A stretch of 64,000 bases of DNA, taken from NCBI GenBank assembly GCA_014379595.1, contig JACMLM010000064.1:1-64000 (forward strand), given 5' to 3'. The translations under genes were made by a program, and so were the position numbers. Within the stretch, counting starts at the first letter, position 1; every line of letters starts with the position of its first letter. Positions 15,863 through 25,287 of this stretch are shown here, in pieces. Origin of the DNA: Anaerolineales bacterium. GTDB lineage: Bacteria; Chloroflexota; Anaerolineae; Anaerolineales; Villigracilaceae. The notes below the pieces were generated by a model, which did not search any database, had not been told where the DNA came from, and saw nothing but the letters and a program-made list of their open reading frames with translations.

Positions 15863-17353
15863 ATGAGATCATCGGATTTCCGAAAAGAAAAAGATTCGCT
15901 TGGCGAACTACAAGTGCCAGCTTTGGCTTTATACGGCGTACAAACACAACGCGCAGTGGACAACTTCCCCATCAGCGGACTAAAACCCTGGCGAGCATTC
16001 GTCTGGTCTATGGCGGCTGTTAAACGTGCAGCAGCACTGGTAAATTTTGAACTGGGGTTATTCAACGACCGCGAAGTGGATGGCAACCATTTCACAGCCA
16101 AGCAACTCGCAGATTCTATTGCGCAGGCCGCAGAAGAGGTAATGGATGGCAAATGGAATGATCAATTTGTCGTTGATCCTTTTCAAGCGGGTGCTGGCAC
16201 TAGTCACAATATGAATGCGAATGAAGTCATCGCCAATCGTGCCACACAGATTTTAGGCGGTGAACTTGGTAAGTATTACGTCAACCCGAATGACCATGTC
16301 AACATGGCGCAATCTACCAACGATACGATCCCAACTGCAATTCGGCTTGGCGCGTTGTGGCGGCTGGATGAATTGTTAACTGCATTAAAGAATTTACAAT
16401 CTGCACTTGAATCGAAGGCGCATGAATTTGATGAAATTGTTAAATCAGGACGCACTCATTTGCAGGATGCTGTGCCAGTACGTTTGGGACAGGAATTTTC
16501 TGCGTATGCAAAAGCAGTGGAACGCGATGCAGAACGAGTTCGCAGATCGGCTGAAGGGCTGAGTCGTTTGGGGATTGGTGGAACAGCTGTGGGGTCGGGT
16601 TTGAACGCACATCCTGAATACCATGCGCGCATGGTAAAGAAATTATCCGAGTTGACTGGCTTGAAGTTAATTGAATCCGATAATTTATTTGAATCAATGC
16701 AATCGATGGCGGATGCAGCGGATTTTTCTGCTTCATTGCGAACTCTGGCATTGACTTTGATCCGCATCGCAAATGATTTCCGCCTCCTCTCTTCTGGACC
16801 GTCCACTGGATTCGACGAAATCAGATTGCCTGCCGTTCAACCTGGTTCGTCCATCATGCCAGGCAAAGTGAATCCTGTATTGGCAGAAATGCTAGACCAA
16901 GCCATGTTCCATGTGATCGGCTGTGACACAACAGTGGCTATGGCGGCCCAGGCGGGACAATTAGAATTAAATGTTATGATGCCGATCCTTGCACATAATT
17001 TATTTGAAATGATGCAAGTGGTGATCGGTTCGGTCAACGCATTTACTGAGCGCGCCGTGAAAGGCGTGACTGCTAATCGCGAAAAAGCCGAAGGCTGGCT
17101 CGCTAAGAATGCAATTGTTGTAACAGCATTAAATCCTGTGATTGGATATTCACAAGGAGCAGCTTTGGTAAAAGAGGCACTGGCAAACAATGCTTCTATT
17201 AAAGAGTTAGCCATTGAAAAAGCAAAAGCAGGCACGCTGAAACATCGCGATGAAGACCGCGCTGTGACTGAAGCCGAGATCGAGTCTGCTTTGGGTGATT
17301 TACGAAAGTTGACTGAAGGTGGGATTGTTGGCGGAGTGAGCGGCGGCGGATGA
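15863..17353 (+). CDS. class II fumarate hydratase / aspartase superfamily lyase
   Basis: Homotetrameric lyase that adds or removes water (fumarase) or ammonia (aspartase) across fumarate. The superfamily signature GSSIMPGKVNP is intact, with GAGTSHNMNANEVIANRA and SGRTHLQDAVP upstream. The His in GRTHL is the fumarase-type residue; E. coli aspartase has GRTQL there, so fumarate hydratase is favoured, although the N-terminal part is also aspartase-like. 496 residues, slightly long. Start ATG 15863 follows a GGAG site, and TAAAAT at about 15830 is a likely -10 box. The C-terminus ends in a Gly/Ser-rich tail. Confidence 0.85.
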   Translation: MRSSDFRKEKDSLGELQVPALALYGVQTQRAVDNFPISGLKPWRAFVWSMAAVKRAAALVNFELGLFNDREVDGNHFTAKQLADSIAQAAEEVMDGKWNDQFVVDPFQAGAGTSHNMNANEVIANRATQILGGELGKYYVNPNDHVNMAQSTNDTIPTAIRLGALWRLDELLTALKNLQSALESKAHEFDEIVKSGRTHLQDAVPVRLGQEFSAYAKAVERDAERVRRSAEGLSRLGIGGTAVGSGLNAHPEYHARMVKKLSELTGLKLIESDNLFESMQSMADAADFSASLRTLALTLIRIANDFRLLSSGPSTGFDEIRLPAVQPGSSIMPGKVNPVLAEMLDQAMFHVIGCDTTVAMAAQAGQLELNVMMPILAHNLFEMMQVVIGSVNAFTERAVKGVTANREKAEGWLAKNAIVVTALNPVIGYSQGAALVKEALANNASIKELAIEKAKAGTLKHRDEDRAVTEAEIESALGDLRKLTEGGIVGGVSGGG

Positions 17354-17375
17354 TTATCTAAAAAATTAATTTTGG

Positions 17376-17429
17376 ACGCAGAAAACGCTGATTTTGCTTT
17401 TGATCAGCGAAAATCAGCGTTTTCTGCGT
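17376..17429. repeat. large hairpin repeat, 20-bp perfect arms
   Basis: Arms begin ACGCAGAAAACGCTG (17376-17395) and end CAGCGTTTTCTGCGT (17410-17429), with a 14-base loop that itself repeats ATCAGCG. Looks like a mobile non-autonomous repeat of the AAACGCAGA/ATCAGCG type; it lies between the convergent lyase and GNAT genes and could also stop transcription. Confidence 0.75.
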
Positions 17430-17499
17430 TTATCAGCGTCCCACTGGCTCTTAATAAAGAAACTCATCGAATAAAGATTAATTTCGAGGTGAGACATGA

Positions 17500-18537
17500 T
17501 TAATTTCTCGTAATTTTCGCCCTCATTACATACTGATTGACCGCGCCGAAGCGATATTTATATTCCTCATCGCCGCGCATGAAATCAAATTCGTAGCGTT
17601 TGTTTTCACAACACCATTGCAAAACATAACTGAGCAAAACCCAACCTGGAGAAAGGTCCATGAAAGCGCGGTTGACTCCTGCGTTATAGCCCCATAATTT
17701 ATTGTTGTAATCAAAGTTAAGTGCGGCTGCTATGCGTTGACCATCTGCTTCGAGGAAGGCGAGCCAGAGCCAGCCGTTTTCGTGTGCGGCGCGGATCACT
17801 GATCGCATTTGAGCGCGCATCGGTTCATGTAGAAAACCTGCTTTGCCTTGATCTTGTTCCATGAGGCCAAGAAACGAATCAATTTCAGCTTCAACATCGG
17901 CCATATCCGAAATCGCCCAGCGGACTCCACGTCCACTTTCTTCGGCGCGACGCATCTTGCGACGGATCTCGTGGCGTTGTTTCTTTTCCACACGAGAGAG
18001 ATATTCTTCGAAGTCACCGTTCAATGCAATACGCGGAGTTGGACGATACATTTCTTCATGATGAGTCCAGCCTCGTTGTGTAGATTCTGCTTTGAGTACG
18101 GCAAGGGTTGGGGATGAATCGGGGAGGTTATACCAATCGAGTCCAGACCATGCGTAGGGGTGGGGTTCTCCCGCCCGATTAATTGAATCAAGAAAATCTA
18201 TCAATCCAGCTATAAAACGCGCATGATCGTCAACCCGTACGATGAGATCAAGATAGTCAGATATCTCAATGCTTCCAAGTAAGAGTAATACAGATTGACC
18301 GTCGTATTCAGAGATAAACAAAGGAGCGATGCCAATCAGTTTTTCATCTTCACGTGCGCTGACCAGAATTAGTTCTGCTTGCTGGCGAAGCCATTCCCCA
18401 CCGCCGCGATGTTCCCACCATGCCTGCTGATATTCATAACGTAAAAAAGGTGTATCTGTGATCGAATTTTTTAATAGCTCATTCCACTCTTGTGCGTTTA
18501 ATTCTGAAAAATTCTTGTGAAGTGTATATTGAATCAT
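17500..18537 (-). CDS. BioF2/FemAB-type GNAT acyltransferase
   Basis: 345-residue protein with the double-GNAT architecture of FemAB and CelD/BcsL-type proteins. Recognisable parts are the basic helix VEKKQRHEIRRKMRRAEE at about residue 185 and the C-terminal block LNFDYNNKLWGYNAG followed by DFMRGDEEYKYRFG. This group transfers acyl or aminoacyl groups, often in envelope polysaccharide or lipid pathways; the substrate here is unknown. It is divergent from the PP2C-like gene, and TAAAAT eight bases before the ATG suggests a leaderless mRNA. Confidence 0.85.
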   Translation of the reverse strand: MIQYTLHKNFSELNAQEWNELLKNSITDTPFLRYEYQQAWWEHRGGGEWLRQQAELILVSAREDEKLIGIAPLFISEYDGQSVLLLLGSIEISDYLDLIVRVDDHARFIAGLIDFLDSINRAGEPHPYAWSGLDWYNLPDSSPTLAVLKAESTQRGWTHHEEMYRPTPRIALNGDFEEYLSRVEKKQRHEIRRKMRRAEESGRGVRWAISDMADVEAEIDSFLGLMEQDQGKAGFLHEPMRAQMRSVIRAAHENGWLWLAFLEADGQRIAAALNFDYNNKLWGYNAGVNRAFMDLSPGWVLLSYVLQWCCENKRYEFDFMRGDEEYKYRFGAVNQYVMRAKITRN

Positions 18538-18545
18538 AGCTGCAA

Positions 18546-18551
18546 ATTTTA
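18546..18551 (-). promoter_or_regulatory. -10 box for leaderless BioF2-type GNAT transcript
   Basis: TAAAAT on the minus strand, eight bases upstream of the ATG at 18537. A TATAAT for the opposite direction lies at 18556-18561, so this 50-base region is a divergent promoter. Confidence 0.5.
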
Positions 18552-18609
18552 CCAGTATAATGATAGCGAAGCGTATCCTTTAGGATAGGTGCTTACGGTT
18601 TATTCTTAC

Positions 18610-21054
18610 ATGCCTCTTGATATAACTCTCTCCCCCCTCTATAGAATCAACGGACAGGAAATTGCAAACTTACCTGGTCTACTTGCGCTCGCGCCTCCCA
18701 GTAATGTAGTGCGCGGCCGTGAAAAAGACAGGCTGATCGTATATTTATTACTCACAGGAAACTCCACTTTTTCAACAAGTGAATATTTAAAAGTAGCACA
18801 GGATGCAGCAAATGTTTTTTATCAAACTCCGCGTGCGCTTACCAGCGCATTGCGTACCGCCGCCGAACATGTAAACAAAACCCTGCTTGAACGCAACATG
18901 AGCACAAGCGCACGCGGTCAATATGCAATGGGCTGGCTGACGCTTATGGCAGTGCGCGATACACAATGCACAATTTCATCGAGCGGACCCATGCACGTTT
19001 ATTGGTATAGCCAAAATGAAATGCGTCATATTCATGAACCTGTTACTTCAGGCAAGGGTTTGGGCACAAATCAAAACACAAACCTTCATTATGCACAAAC
19101 TACGTTAAGCGCGGGTGATCGTCTTTTGATTTTTGGAAGAGCACCAAGCGCCTGGGATAGCACACTCAATGCGCCTGTCGCTTCTTCATTAGATGCAATG
19201 CGCCGCCGTCTAACAACACTTACCAGTGCAGATTTAAATGCAGTCTTGATGCAAGCGACTGATGGCGCAGGCGTTTTCAATCTTTTACAGGGAGCGCCTG
19301 AATCGAAAAAGGAAGAACCCGTTTCACTCCCAAACTCAAGCCTGCCTCACTTCGAAGAAACATTATCCACGCCTAATGTGGATTCTGCTTCCGCTCCGTC
19401 TGCACATGTTGTTCAAGCTTCAGCATATCCAATACCTTCAGAATATGAAGAACCTCAGGATCAACTGGGGACAAGTCCAGTGGCAAGCTTCCCCCGTATG
19501 AATAGCACTACGTCACGTGATTTTCCTTCATCCATTCCAAGAATGCAGACTCCAACTCTGGAGTCAGGCAGCTTGCTGCCTAAACAAATCCATCAGCAAG
19601 CTGATGTACTCCAGAATGAAGAAGACAGCGATCCACCCATACTGGAAGAAGAAAAATTTGTTGAGCCTGTAAAAGAGCTTGAACCCGAAGTTCCGCGCGA
19701 ACCTTCTCAGATGACCCGTCAAACCGCGAAGGTACTAGCAACTGGTATTCAGTCTACGCGCCGTATGAGTGAATCCCTGGGTGAAAGATTCAAAAATTTT
19801 CTGCCGCGTCTATTACCAAATACAGAAACAAATGATCCCATCACGCCATCCACAACCTCGATGATATTCATGGCGATCTTGATCCCATTGATCGTGGTCA
19901 CGATTGCCAGCGTGGTTTATTTACGTTATGGGCGTAGCCAGCAATACGATACCTATCTCGGGCAGGCACAAGAGATGAAGGCGCAGGCCCTCACACTCAG
20001 CAATCCTGTGGAACAACGCATCGGCTGGGAAAACGTGATCAACAATTTGAACATCGCTGAATCTCATCGTGAAACTTCCGAAACGACTGCACTCCGTCAG
20101 GAAGCAAATGCCAACCTAGATAGATTGCTGGGTATTACGCGCCTGCAATTTAGCCCTGCATTCAGCACCAATCTCGGTATTGAAGTCAGTCGTATGGCCG
20201 CGAGTGAAATAGATCTGTTTCTGCTTAATGCAGCCAATGGAGAAGTGATCCGCGCACAACCATCTAATAGTGGACGCGGCTATCAACTGGATACAGCATT
20301 TAACTGCAAGCCCGGGGTTTACGGTAATTACACAGTCGGCCCGCTTGTGGACATTCTCGCATTACCCGGTTTGAATTCGATTAATGCTACGTTGCTTGGA
20401 ATAGATGCCAGCGGCAATCTTTTATACTGTGCACCGGGACAAGTAGCACAAGCCATTCCCCTGCCGCCACCTGATACAAATTGGGGACGCGTCACCGCAT
20501 TCGTAATGGATAGCGGCAATCTTTATGTGATGGATGCACCCGCGCGTGCTGTATGGGTATATAACGGCAAAGATGGCACCTTCATTGATCGTCCATACTT
20601 TTTCTTCGGCGGACAAACTCCAGAAAAACAGGATGTGATTGACCTCGTCATTTCTGGTGATGACCTGTACATGCTTCACGCCGACGGACATCTCTCCACC
20701 TGTTCCTACAGTCGCATTGAATCCGTGCCCACACGCTGTCAGGATCCATCTCCATTGGTAAATCCATTCCCAGCCTATCAAGACACAGACCTATTTGCCA
20801 ATGCCCACTTCACACAAATGCTGTTCACCGCATTGCCAGATCAGTCGATTCTATTATTAGATGCAGATACCGCCACCAGAGGCGTGTTCCGCTTCGCACC
20901 TCGTACTCTGGAATTGCAGAATCAGTTCCGCCCCACAATGGGAGCATCAAATCCGATTCCATCCAAACCAGTAGGCGCAGTAACCGTTGGGCCAAACCAT
21001 GTGCTGTATCTTGCAGTGGATGGACAAGTCTATTTTGCAACAGATATGCCATAA
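18610..21054 (+). CDS. PP2C-like single-pass membrane protein with extracellular beta-rich domain
   Basis: Large protein in three parts. Residues 1-220 resemble a PP2C/PPM-type phosphatase fold by layout (GWLTLMAVRD, SSGPMHVYWY, LSAGDRLLIFG), but the usual metal Asp motifs are not obvious, so it may be a pseudophosphatase. Residues 220-410 are low-complexity and rich in Pro, Ser and Glu. A membrane helix (MIFMAILIPLIVVTIASVVY) precedes about 380 outside residues with beta-propeller-like strands. A double-hairpin repeat at 19558-19614 sits in frame within the disordered linker. Start uncertain: ATG 18610 chosen; GTG 18589 is possible. The next gene, with its own ribosome site, is 44 bases on. 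Confidence 0.7.
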   Translation: MPLDITLSPLYRINGQEIANLPGLLALAPPSNVVRGREKDRLIVYLLLTGNSTFSTSEYLKVAQDAANVFYQTPRALTSALRTAAEHVNKTLLERNMSTSARGQYAMGWLTLMAVRDTQCTISSSGPMHVYWYSQNEMRHIHEPVTSGKGLGTNQNTNLHYAQTTLSAGDRLLIFGRAPSAWDSTLNAPVASSLDAMRRRLTTLTSADLNAVLMQATDGAGVFNLLQGAPESKKEEPVSLPNSSLPHFEETLSTPNVDSASAPSAHVVQASAYPIPSEYEEPQDQLGTSPVASFPRMNSTTSRDFPSSIPRMQTPTLESGSLLPKQIHQQADVLQNEEDSDPPILEEEKFVEPVKELEPEVPREPSQMTRQTAKVLATGIQSTRRMSESLGERFKNFLPRLLPNTETNDPITPSTTSMIFMAILIPLIVVTIASVVYLRYGRSQQYDTYLGQAQEMKAQALTLSNPVEQRIGWENVINNLNIAESHRETSETTALRQEANANLDRLLGITRLQFSPAFSTNLGIEVSRMAASEIDLFLLNAANGEVIRAQPSNSGRGYQLDTAFNCKPGVYGNYTVGPLVDILALPGLNSINATLLGIDASGNLLYCAPGQVAQAIPLPPPDTNWGRVTAFVMDSGNLYVMDAPARAVWVYNGKDGTFIDRPYFFFGGQTPEKQDVIDLVISGDDLYMLHADGHLSTCSYSRIESVPTRCQDPSPLVNPFPAYQDTDLFANAHFTQMLFTALPDQSILLLDADTATRGVFRFAPRTLELQNQFRPTMGASNPIPSKPVGAVTVGPNHVLYLAVDGQVYFATDMP
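19558..19614. repeat. in-frame double-hairpin repeat (CTGGAGT...ACTCCAG)
   Basis: Outer arms CTGGAGT (19558-19564) and ACTCCAG (19608-19614); inner hairpins AGGCAGC/GCTGCCT with loop TT and CATCAGC/GCTGATG with loop AA. Same plan as 4708-4756 although the inner arms differ in sequence, so structure rather than sequence is conserved. Confidence 0.8.
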
Positions 21055-21072
21055 GTAGGGGTGCGACGCACC
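21055..21072. repeat. GTAGGGG palindrome directly after a stop codon
   Basis: GTAGG followed by GGTGC-GAC-GCACC, beginning at the base after the TAA of the PP2C-like gene. A short member of the GTAGGGG repeat family. Confidence 0.45.
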
Positions 21073-21098
21073 GCAGCCATATTAGTAAGGAGAAAATC

Positions 21099-22088
21099 AT
21101 GGCTAACTTATTCAGTTTCTTCTCTAATCTTTTCAAACCCGCTTCAGCAAAATTCCCATCAGATAGTTCCACTGAACCCGCGCAGATCACACATAGCAAA
21201 GTGTTAGTGATCGTCTATGATCCCATCATGGACAAAGCCAAAGGGACAACGCTGTCACAACAGCAGAAGTGGTTTCATCCCATAGACTTAATGAATGAGT
21301 TTATGACAGATATACTTCAAGTGAGCGGAGGCATGGCACGTTATCAAATTGTTGAGCGTGTGGATGTAGACGGGTTCCCAGCAAAGACCGACGGTTTCCA
21401 ATACACTCCCCAAACTTATATGGAAGTATTAAATGGCAGGGCAGTTCCACATGCTCCTCAGGAAGTTAACTACAATGCCATTATTAGTAAATACAACATT
21501 CTGCAGCGTGTTGCAAGAAATGAGATCGATGAAGTATGGATTTTTGGTTTTCCACATGCGGGGTTTTACGAATCAGTAATGTGCGGGCCGGGCGCGTTTT
21601 GGTGTAATGCACCTCCATTGAAAAACACAGCCGAAAGTAAACGCCGTTTTGTAATTATGGGATTTTCCTATGAAAGACATGTCGGCGAAATGCAGGAGGC
21701 GTATGGACATCGCGCCGAATCGATCATGGAAATGGCTTTTAGTAAAATAACAGGCGATGCAAATTTATGGAAGCGCTTTACTCAATACGAGAAGATCGCA
21801 TCTGGTAAATCAGCCTGCGGAAATATCCATTTTGCGCCTAATAGCCAGCAGGATTATGACTGGAATAATCCTACCCTCGTCAAAAGCGAGTGTTATGATT
21901 GGAAATTGAACTTTCCAAATTTTAAAGGAGATGTTCGCATGGTCGGCCCAGCTGAATGGGGCAGCGGAGACACCCGCGCACATCACAAATGGTGGTTCAG
22001 TCATTTTCCACGTGTGGCTGGTCGCAAGAACGGGATACATAACAACTGGTGGCAATATATTGTTGCTCCACAGCAAGTCATTGTATAG
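21099..22088 (+). CDS. conserved protein of unknown function
   Basis: 329 residues, good AAGGAG ribosome site. I recognise no domain. Notable are VLVIVYDPIMD near residue 35, DEVWIFGFPHAGFYESVMCGPGAFW around 145-170, and the Trp/His-rich end HHKWWFSHFPRVAG...NNWWQY. The pattern of DEVWIFG and a final HHKWWF suggests a large family that I recall from actinobacterial and Chloroflexota secreted proteins, but no activity is known to me and no signal peptide is clear here. It follows the PP2C-like gene by 44 bases and may share its transcript. Confidence 0.75.
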   Translation: MANLFSFFSNLFKPASAKFPSDSSTEPAQITHSKVLVIVYDPIMDKAKGTTLSQQQKWFHPIDLMNEFMTDILQVSGGMARYQIVERVDVDGFPAKTDGFQYTPQTYMEVLNGRAVPHAPQEVNYNAIISKYNILQRVARNEIDEVWIFGFPHAGFYESVMCGPGAFWCNAPPLKNTAESKRRFVIMGFSYERHVGEMQEAYGHRAESIMEMAFSKITGDANLWKRFTQYEKIASGKSACGNIHFAPNSQQDYDWNNPTLVKSECYDWKLNFPNFKGDVRMVGPAEWGSGDTRAHHKWWFSHFPRVAGRKNGIHNNWWQYIVAPQQVIV

Positions 22089-22178
22089 GGAGAGTAAAAA
22101 AAACTTCATGCAAAGTTTTAGAAGAGGCATATAAAAGTCATCAATATCTTTACTCTATCAGATACAACATATTAATTT

Positions 22179-25100
22179 ATGGAAAAATATCTTGGACTTT
22201 CTGTTTCATTTATTTACCTGCTGGCAGCCATTCCTTTTGTGTGGTTGGGCCTATATGCATGGCGCAAACGTCCCGCAATAGCCGTTACTCCATTTGCATG
22301 GGCAATGCTCGGCATGGCCATCTGGTCATTTACTTATAGTTTGGAGATATTCTTTCCAACCCTCCCTGCAAAACTATTTATTACAAAAATTGAATACATC
22401 GGGATCGTATCCATCCCGGTTTTCCTTTTATTATTCTCGCTTGAATTTACAGGCAAGAGTCATTTGCTCTCTGTACGCAATCGGCTTTTGCTCTGGACCC
22501 TTCCTCTTCTGATATTGCTCCTCGTCTGGACCAACGAATCCCATCACCTGATGTGGGATATGGCTACTGTCACGGAGACCAGGGGAATTAAATTGCTGGA
22601 TGTCCGCTTTGGTTTGTTTTTTTGGATACAGGTTATTTTTTCATACATTTTAGTGATTATCACCAGCTTGATCCTCATCATGGAAATGATCCAGAGGCCG
22701 GGCCTCTACCGAATTCAGCTCAGCTTTGTCGTTGTGGGTATTCTTATACCGTGGGTGGGCAGCCTGATATTTGTTGGAAAAATTAATCCGATCCCTAACC
22801 TTGATATCACACCGATATTATTTTTGCCGACCGCGCTTGGGCTTTCATGGGCAGTCATACGTTATCGCTTGCTAGAAATAGTGCCTCTCGAGCATCTTAC
22901 TGTTCTAAAGAACATGAAAGATGGGGTCATCGTTGTCAATTCAAGCGAGCGTGTTTTATATATCAATCCATTGGTGGAGAGCCTGCTTGGGCGTTCGGAA
23001 GTGGACGTGATCGGCCAGCCGCTCTCCCATATTTCCGAAAAATATGGCCACACACTGAAATCTTATCTCACTGGCACAGAACATCAAGCTGAGATGCTGA
23101 TTGGGTTGGGCGACCAGGCTAAAGTTTATGAAGTGATCGTTTCTCCCGTCTCGAATCCTGCATCTGCAAAAAATCAGATCAGACCTGATAATATGATCGT
23201 CCTGCACGATATCACGCAGCGCAAAGAGACTGAGAGTGATCTTAGCCGCCGCGAATCGATTATGTCTGCCATCAGCCTGACCGCAGAACAATTTTTAAAA
23301 GATACGTCGTGGGAACATCATGTGCCAACCATGCTTGGAAAAATTGGACAGGCAGTAAGTGTAAACCGCGTGCACGTGTTTATGAATTATATGGATCAAC
23401 AGCAGATACTACATTCCAGCCTGTGCTATGAATGGGCCGCGCCTGGCATCACCCCCCAAAGTAAGAACCCTGACCTGCAGCATATACACCTAAGAGCAGC
23501 AGGTTTTAGCAGATGGGAAAAAGGATTGTCACAAAACTTGCCGATCCATGGCCTGATAGAAAATTTTCCGGAAGCTGAGCAAGCCTTGCTTAAGAAACAA
23601 GGCAGTATTTCCATGGCTGTCATGCCGATATTTGTGGAAAATGAATGGTGGGGATTTATTATTTTCGATGAATGTACTAACAACAGATATTGGACAGACG
23701 TAGAGTTAAAAGCTCTGCGTACTACTGCCAGCCTATTCGGCTCTGCTGAAACTCGCGCGCGCACAGAGCAAAAACTCCTGCGCAGACAGAGAACTCTAGA
23801 GCTCTTGCAGGATATCGTTCAATCTGCTTTGCGATCTCAAGATTTGCAATCCATGGCGCAAAGTATCGTACATCGCTTTAGAAAATTGATCAATGCAGAT
23901 TCATGCTTTATCACACAATGGGATGAAGTGAATAAAATCCCATCGCCTCTCGCAGCTCATGGGCCATCCAGTGAAAGCTATCTAAGTATAAAGTTTGAAC
24001 CTGGCAAGCTGACATTTGCAGAATCCGCTTTCAAAGCTGGCAGCCCTTTGATCGTGGATGATATTGCATCATCCACTTATGCCGATATAAGCGTTATCCA
24101 AAAAATTCATTCGAAATCTATGATCGTTATTCCTCTTATATCTGGCACAAAACGACTCGGTACCGTCTTTTTATTATTTAACCGCGTTCATCATTTTCAA
24201 CAGGAAGAGATCTCGATCAGCCAACAAGCCGGTGATTTGATCGCCCTCGCTTTTGAAAAATTCCAGGCTGTGCAGCAGGCACAACAGCGTGCGGATACAT
24301 CTGAGACACTGCGAAAAGCGAGTGCAGCGATTTCAGAGACACTTGAAATGAAAGACGCAGTGACGCAAATTTTGGAACAACTAAATCGAGTCGTTCCTTA
24401 TGACAGTGCTTCGGTACAAATTCTAGTAGGCAATGAACTGAAGATCATTGGAGGAAGTGGATTTACTGATCCAGACTCTGTAATAGGTCAACGCTTCCCA
24501 ATACCAGGTGATAACCCCAACACCATTGTGATGGAAACTGAAAAACCATTTCTTATTGCTGAAATGGAAGAAAAGTACGGCTTCTTAGATGATGTAACAA
24601 GCTTTCATATTCTTTCATGGCTTGGTGTGCCGCTCATATATCAAAATCGTATCATTGGATTATTGGCGATTGACAGCACTATACCAAATCATTTTACGCA
24701 GGATGATATCAATATTGCCACTACCTTTGCAGATCAAGTGGCTGTGGCACTTGAAAACGCTCGTATCTTTGAAGAAGCACAAGATCTTGCAATCACCGAC
24801 CCATTAACCGGTTTATATAACCGCCGAGGATTGTTTGAGTTGGGGAGAGTAGACTTTGCAAGAGCCGCTTCTTTGGGCCGTCCATTTTCGGGGATCATGG
24901 TGGATATTGATCATTTCAAACAAATTAACGATACATACGGTCATGCAGCTGGCGACCAGGTATTACGTGAACTTGCAAATCGTTGTAAAAGCTGTGTGCG
25001 GGGATTAGACTATGTGAACCGTTATGGAGGTGAAGAGATCCTGATCCTGCTTCCTGAAACCAATCTTGATATAAGCAAGATTGTAGCCGAACGCGTGCGA

Positions 25101-25283
25101 GCCATCATAGCCAATAAGCCCATTCATGCGGGAGAAGGTTTGGAATTAAATGTAACTGCAAGTGTGGGTGTTGCACAAATGGATGAACATACAACCAATT
25201 TGGAAATGTTAATTACACGCGCAGATCAGGCAATGTACATCGCAAAGCACAAAGGTCGCAATCGTGTGGCTGTTAGTGTATGA
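22179..25283 (+). CDS. membrane GAF-rich diguanylate cyclase
   Basis: 1034 residues. The N-terminal 220 residues form seven helices of the histidine-kinase-type 7TM sensor module, followed by a PAS domain (235-355), three GAF-like segments (about 370-530, 545-700 and 715-870) and a C-terminal GGDEF domain. The active-site motif is RYGGEEI (GGEE near residue 950), which is compatible with cyclic di-GMP synthesis, and the inhibitory I-site RxxD is present as RGLD five residues before it. No EAL domain. The input signal is unknown. Start has no obvious ribosome site. Confidence 0.92.
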   Translation: MEKYLGLSVSFIYLLAAIPFVWLGLYAWRKRPAIAVTPFAWAMLGMAIWSFTYSLEIFFPTLPAKLFITKIEYIGIVSIPVFLLLFSLEFTGKSHLLSVRNRLLLWTLPLLILLLVWTNESHHLMWDMATVTETRGIKLLDVRFGLFFWIQVIFSYILVIITSLILIMEMIQRPGLYRIQLSFVVVGILIPWVGSLIFVGKINPIPNLDITPILFLPTALGLSWAVIRYRLLEIVPLEHLTVLKNMKDGVIVVNSSERVLYINPLVESLLGRSEVDVIGQPLSHISEKYGHTLKSYLTGTEHQAEMLIGLGDQAKVYEVIVSPVSNPASAKNQIRPDNMIVLHDITQRKETESDLSRRESIMSAISLTAEQFLKDTSWEHHVPTMLGKIGQAVSVNRVHVFMNYMDQQQILHSSLCYEWAAPGITPQSKNPDLQHIHLRAAGFSRWEKGLSQNLPIHGLIENFPEAEQALLKKQGSISMAVMPIFVENEWWGFIIFDECTNNRYWTDVELKALRTTASLFGSAETRARTEQKLLRRQRTLELLQDIVQSALRSQDLQSMAQSIVHRFRKLINADSCFITQWDEVNKIPSPLAAHGPSSESYLSIKFEPGKLTFAESAFKAGSPLIVDDIASSTYADISVIQKIHSKSMIVIPLISGTKRLGTVFLLFNRVHHFQQEEISISQQAGDLIALAFEKFQAVQQAQQRADTSETLRKASAAISETLEMKDAVTQILEQLNRVVPYDSASVQILVGNELKIIGGSGFTDPDSVIGQRFPIPGDNPNTIVMETEKPFLIAEMEEKYGFLDDVTSFHILSWLGVPLIYQNRIIGLLAIDSTIPNHFTQDDINIATTFADQVAVALENARIFEEAQDLAITDPLTGLYNRRGLFELGRVDFARAASLGRPFSGIMVDIDHFKQINDTYGHAAGDQVLRELANRCKSCVRGLDYVNRYGGEEILILLPETNLDISKIVAERVRAIIANKPIHAGEGLELNVTASVGVAQMDEHTTNLEMLITRADQAMYIAKHKGRNRVAVSV

Positions 25284-25287
25284 TGTA

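Noticed and set aside
15769-16152. Minus-strand open frame opposite the start of the lyase gene
   Set aside because: Shadow frame of a clear coding region on the other strand.
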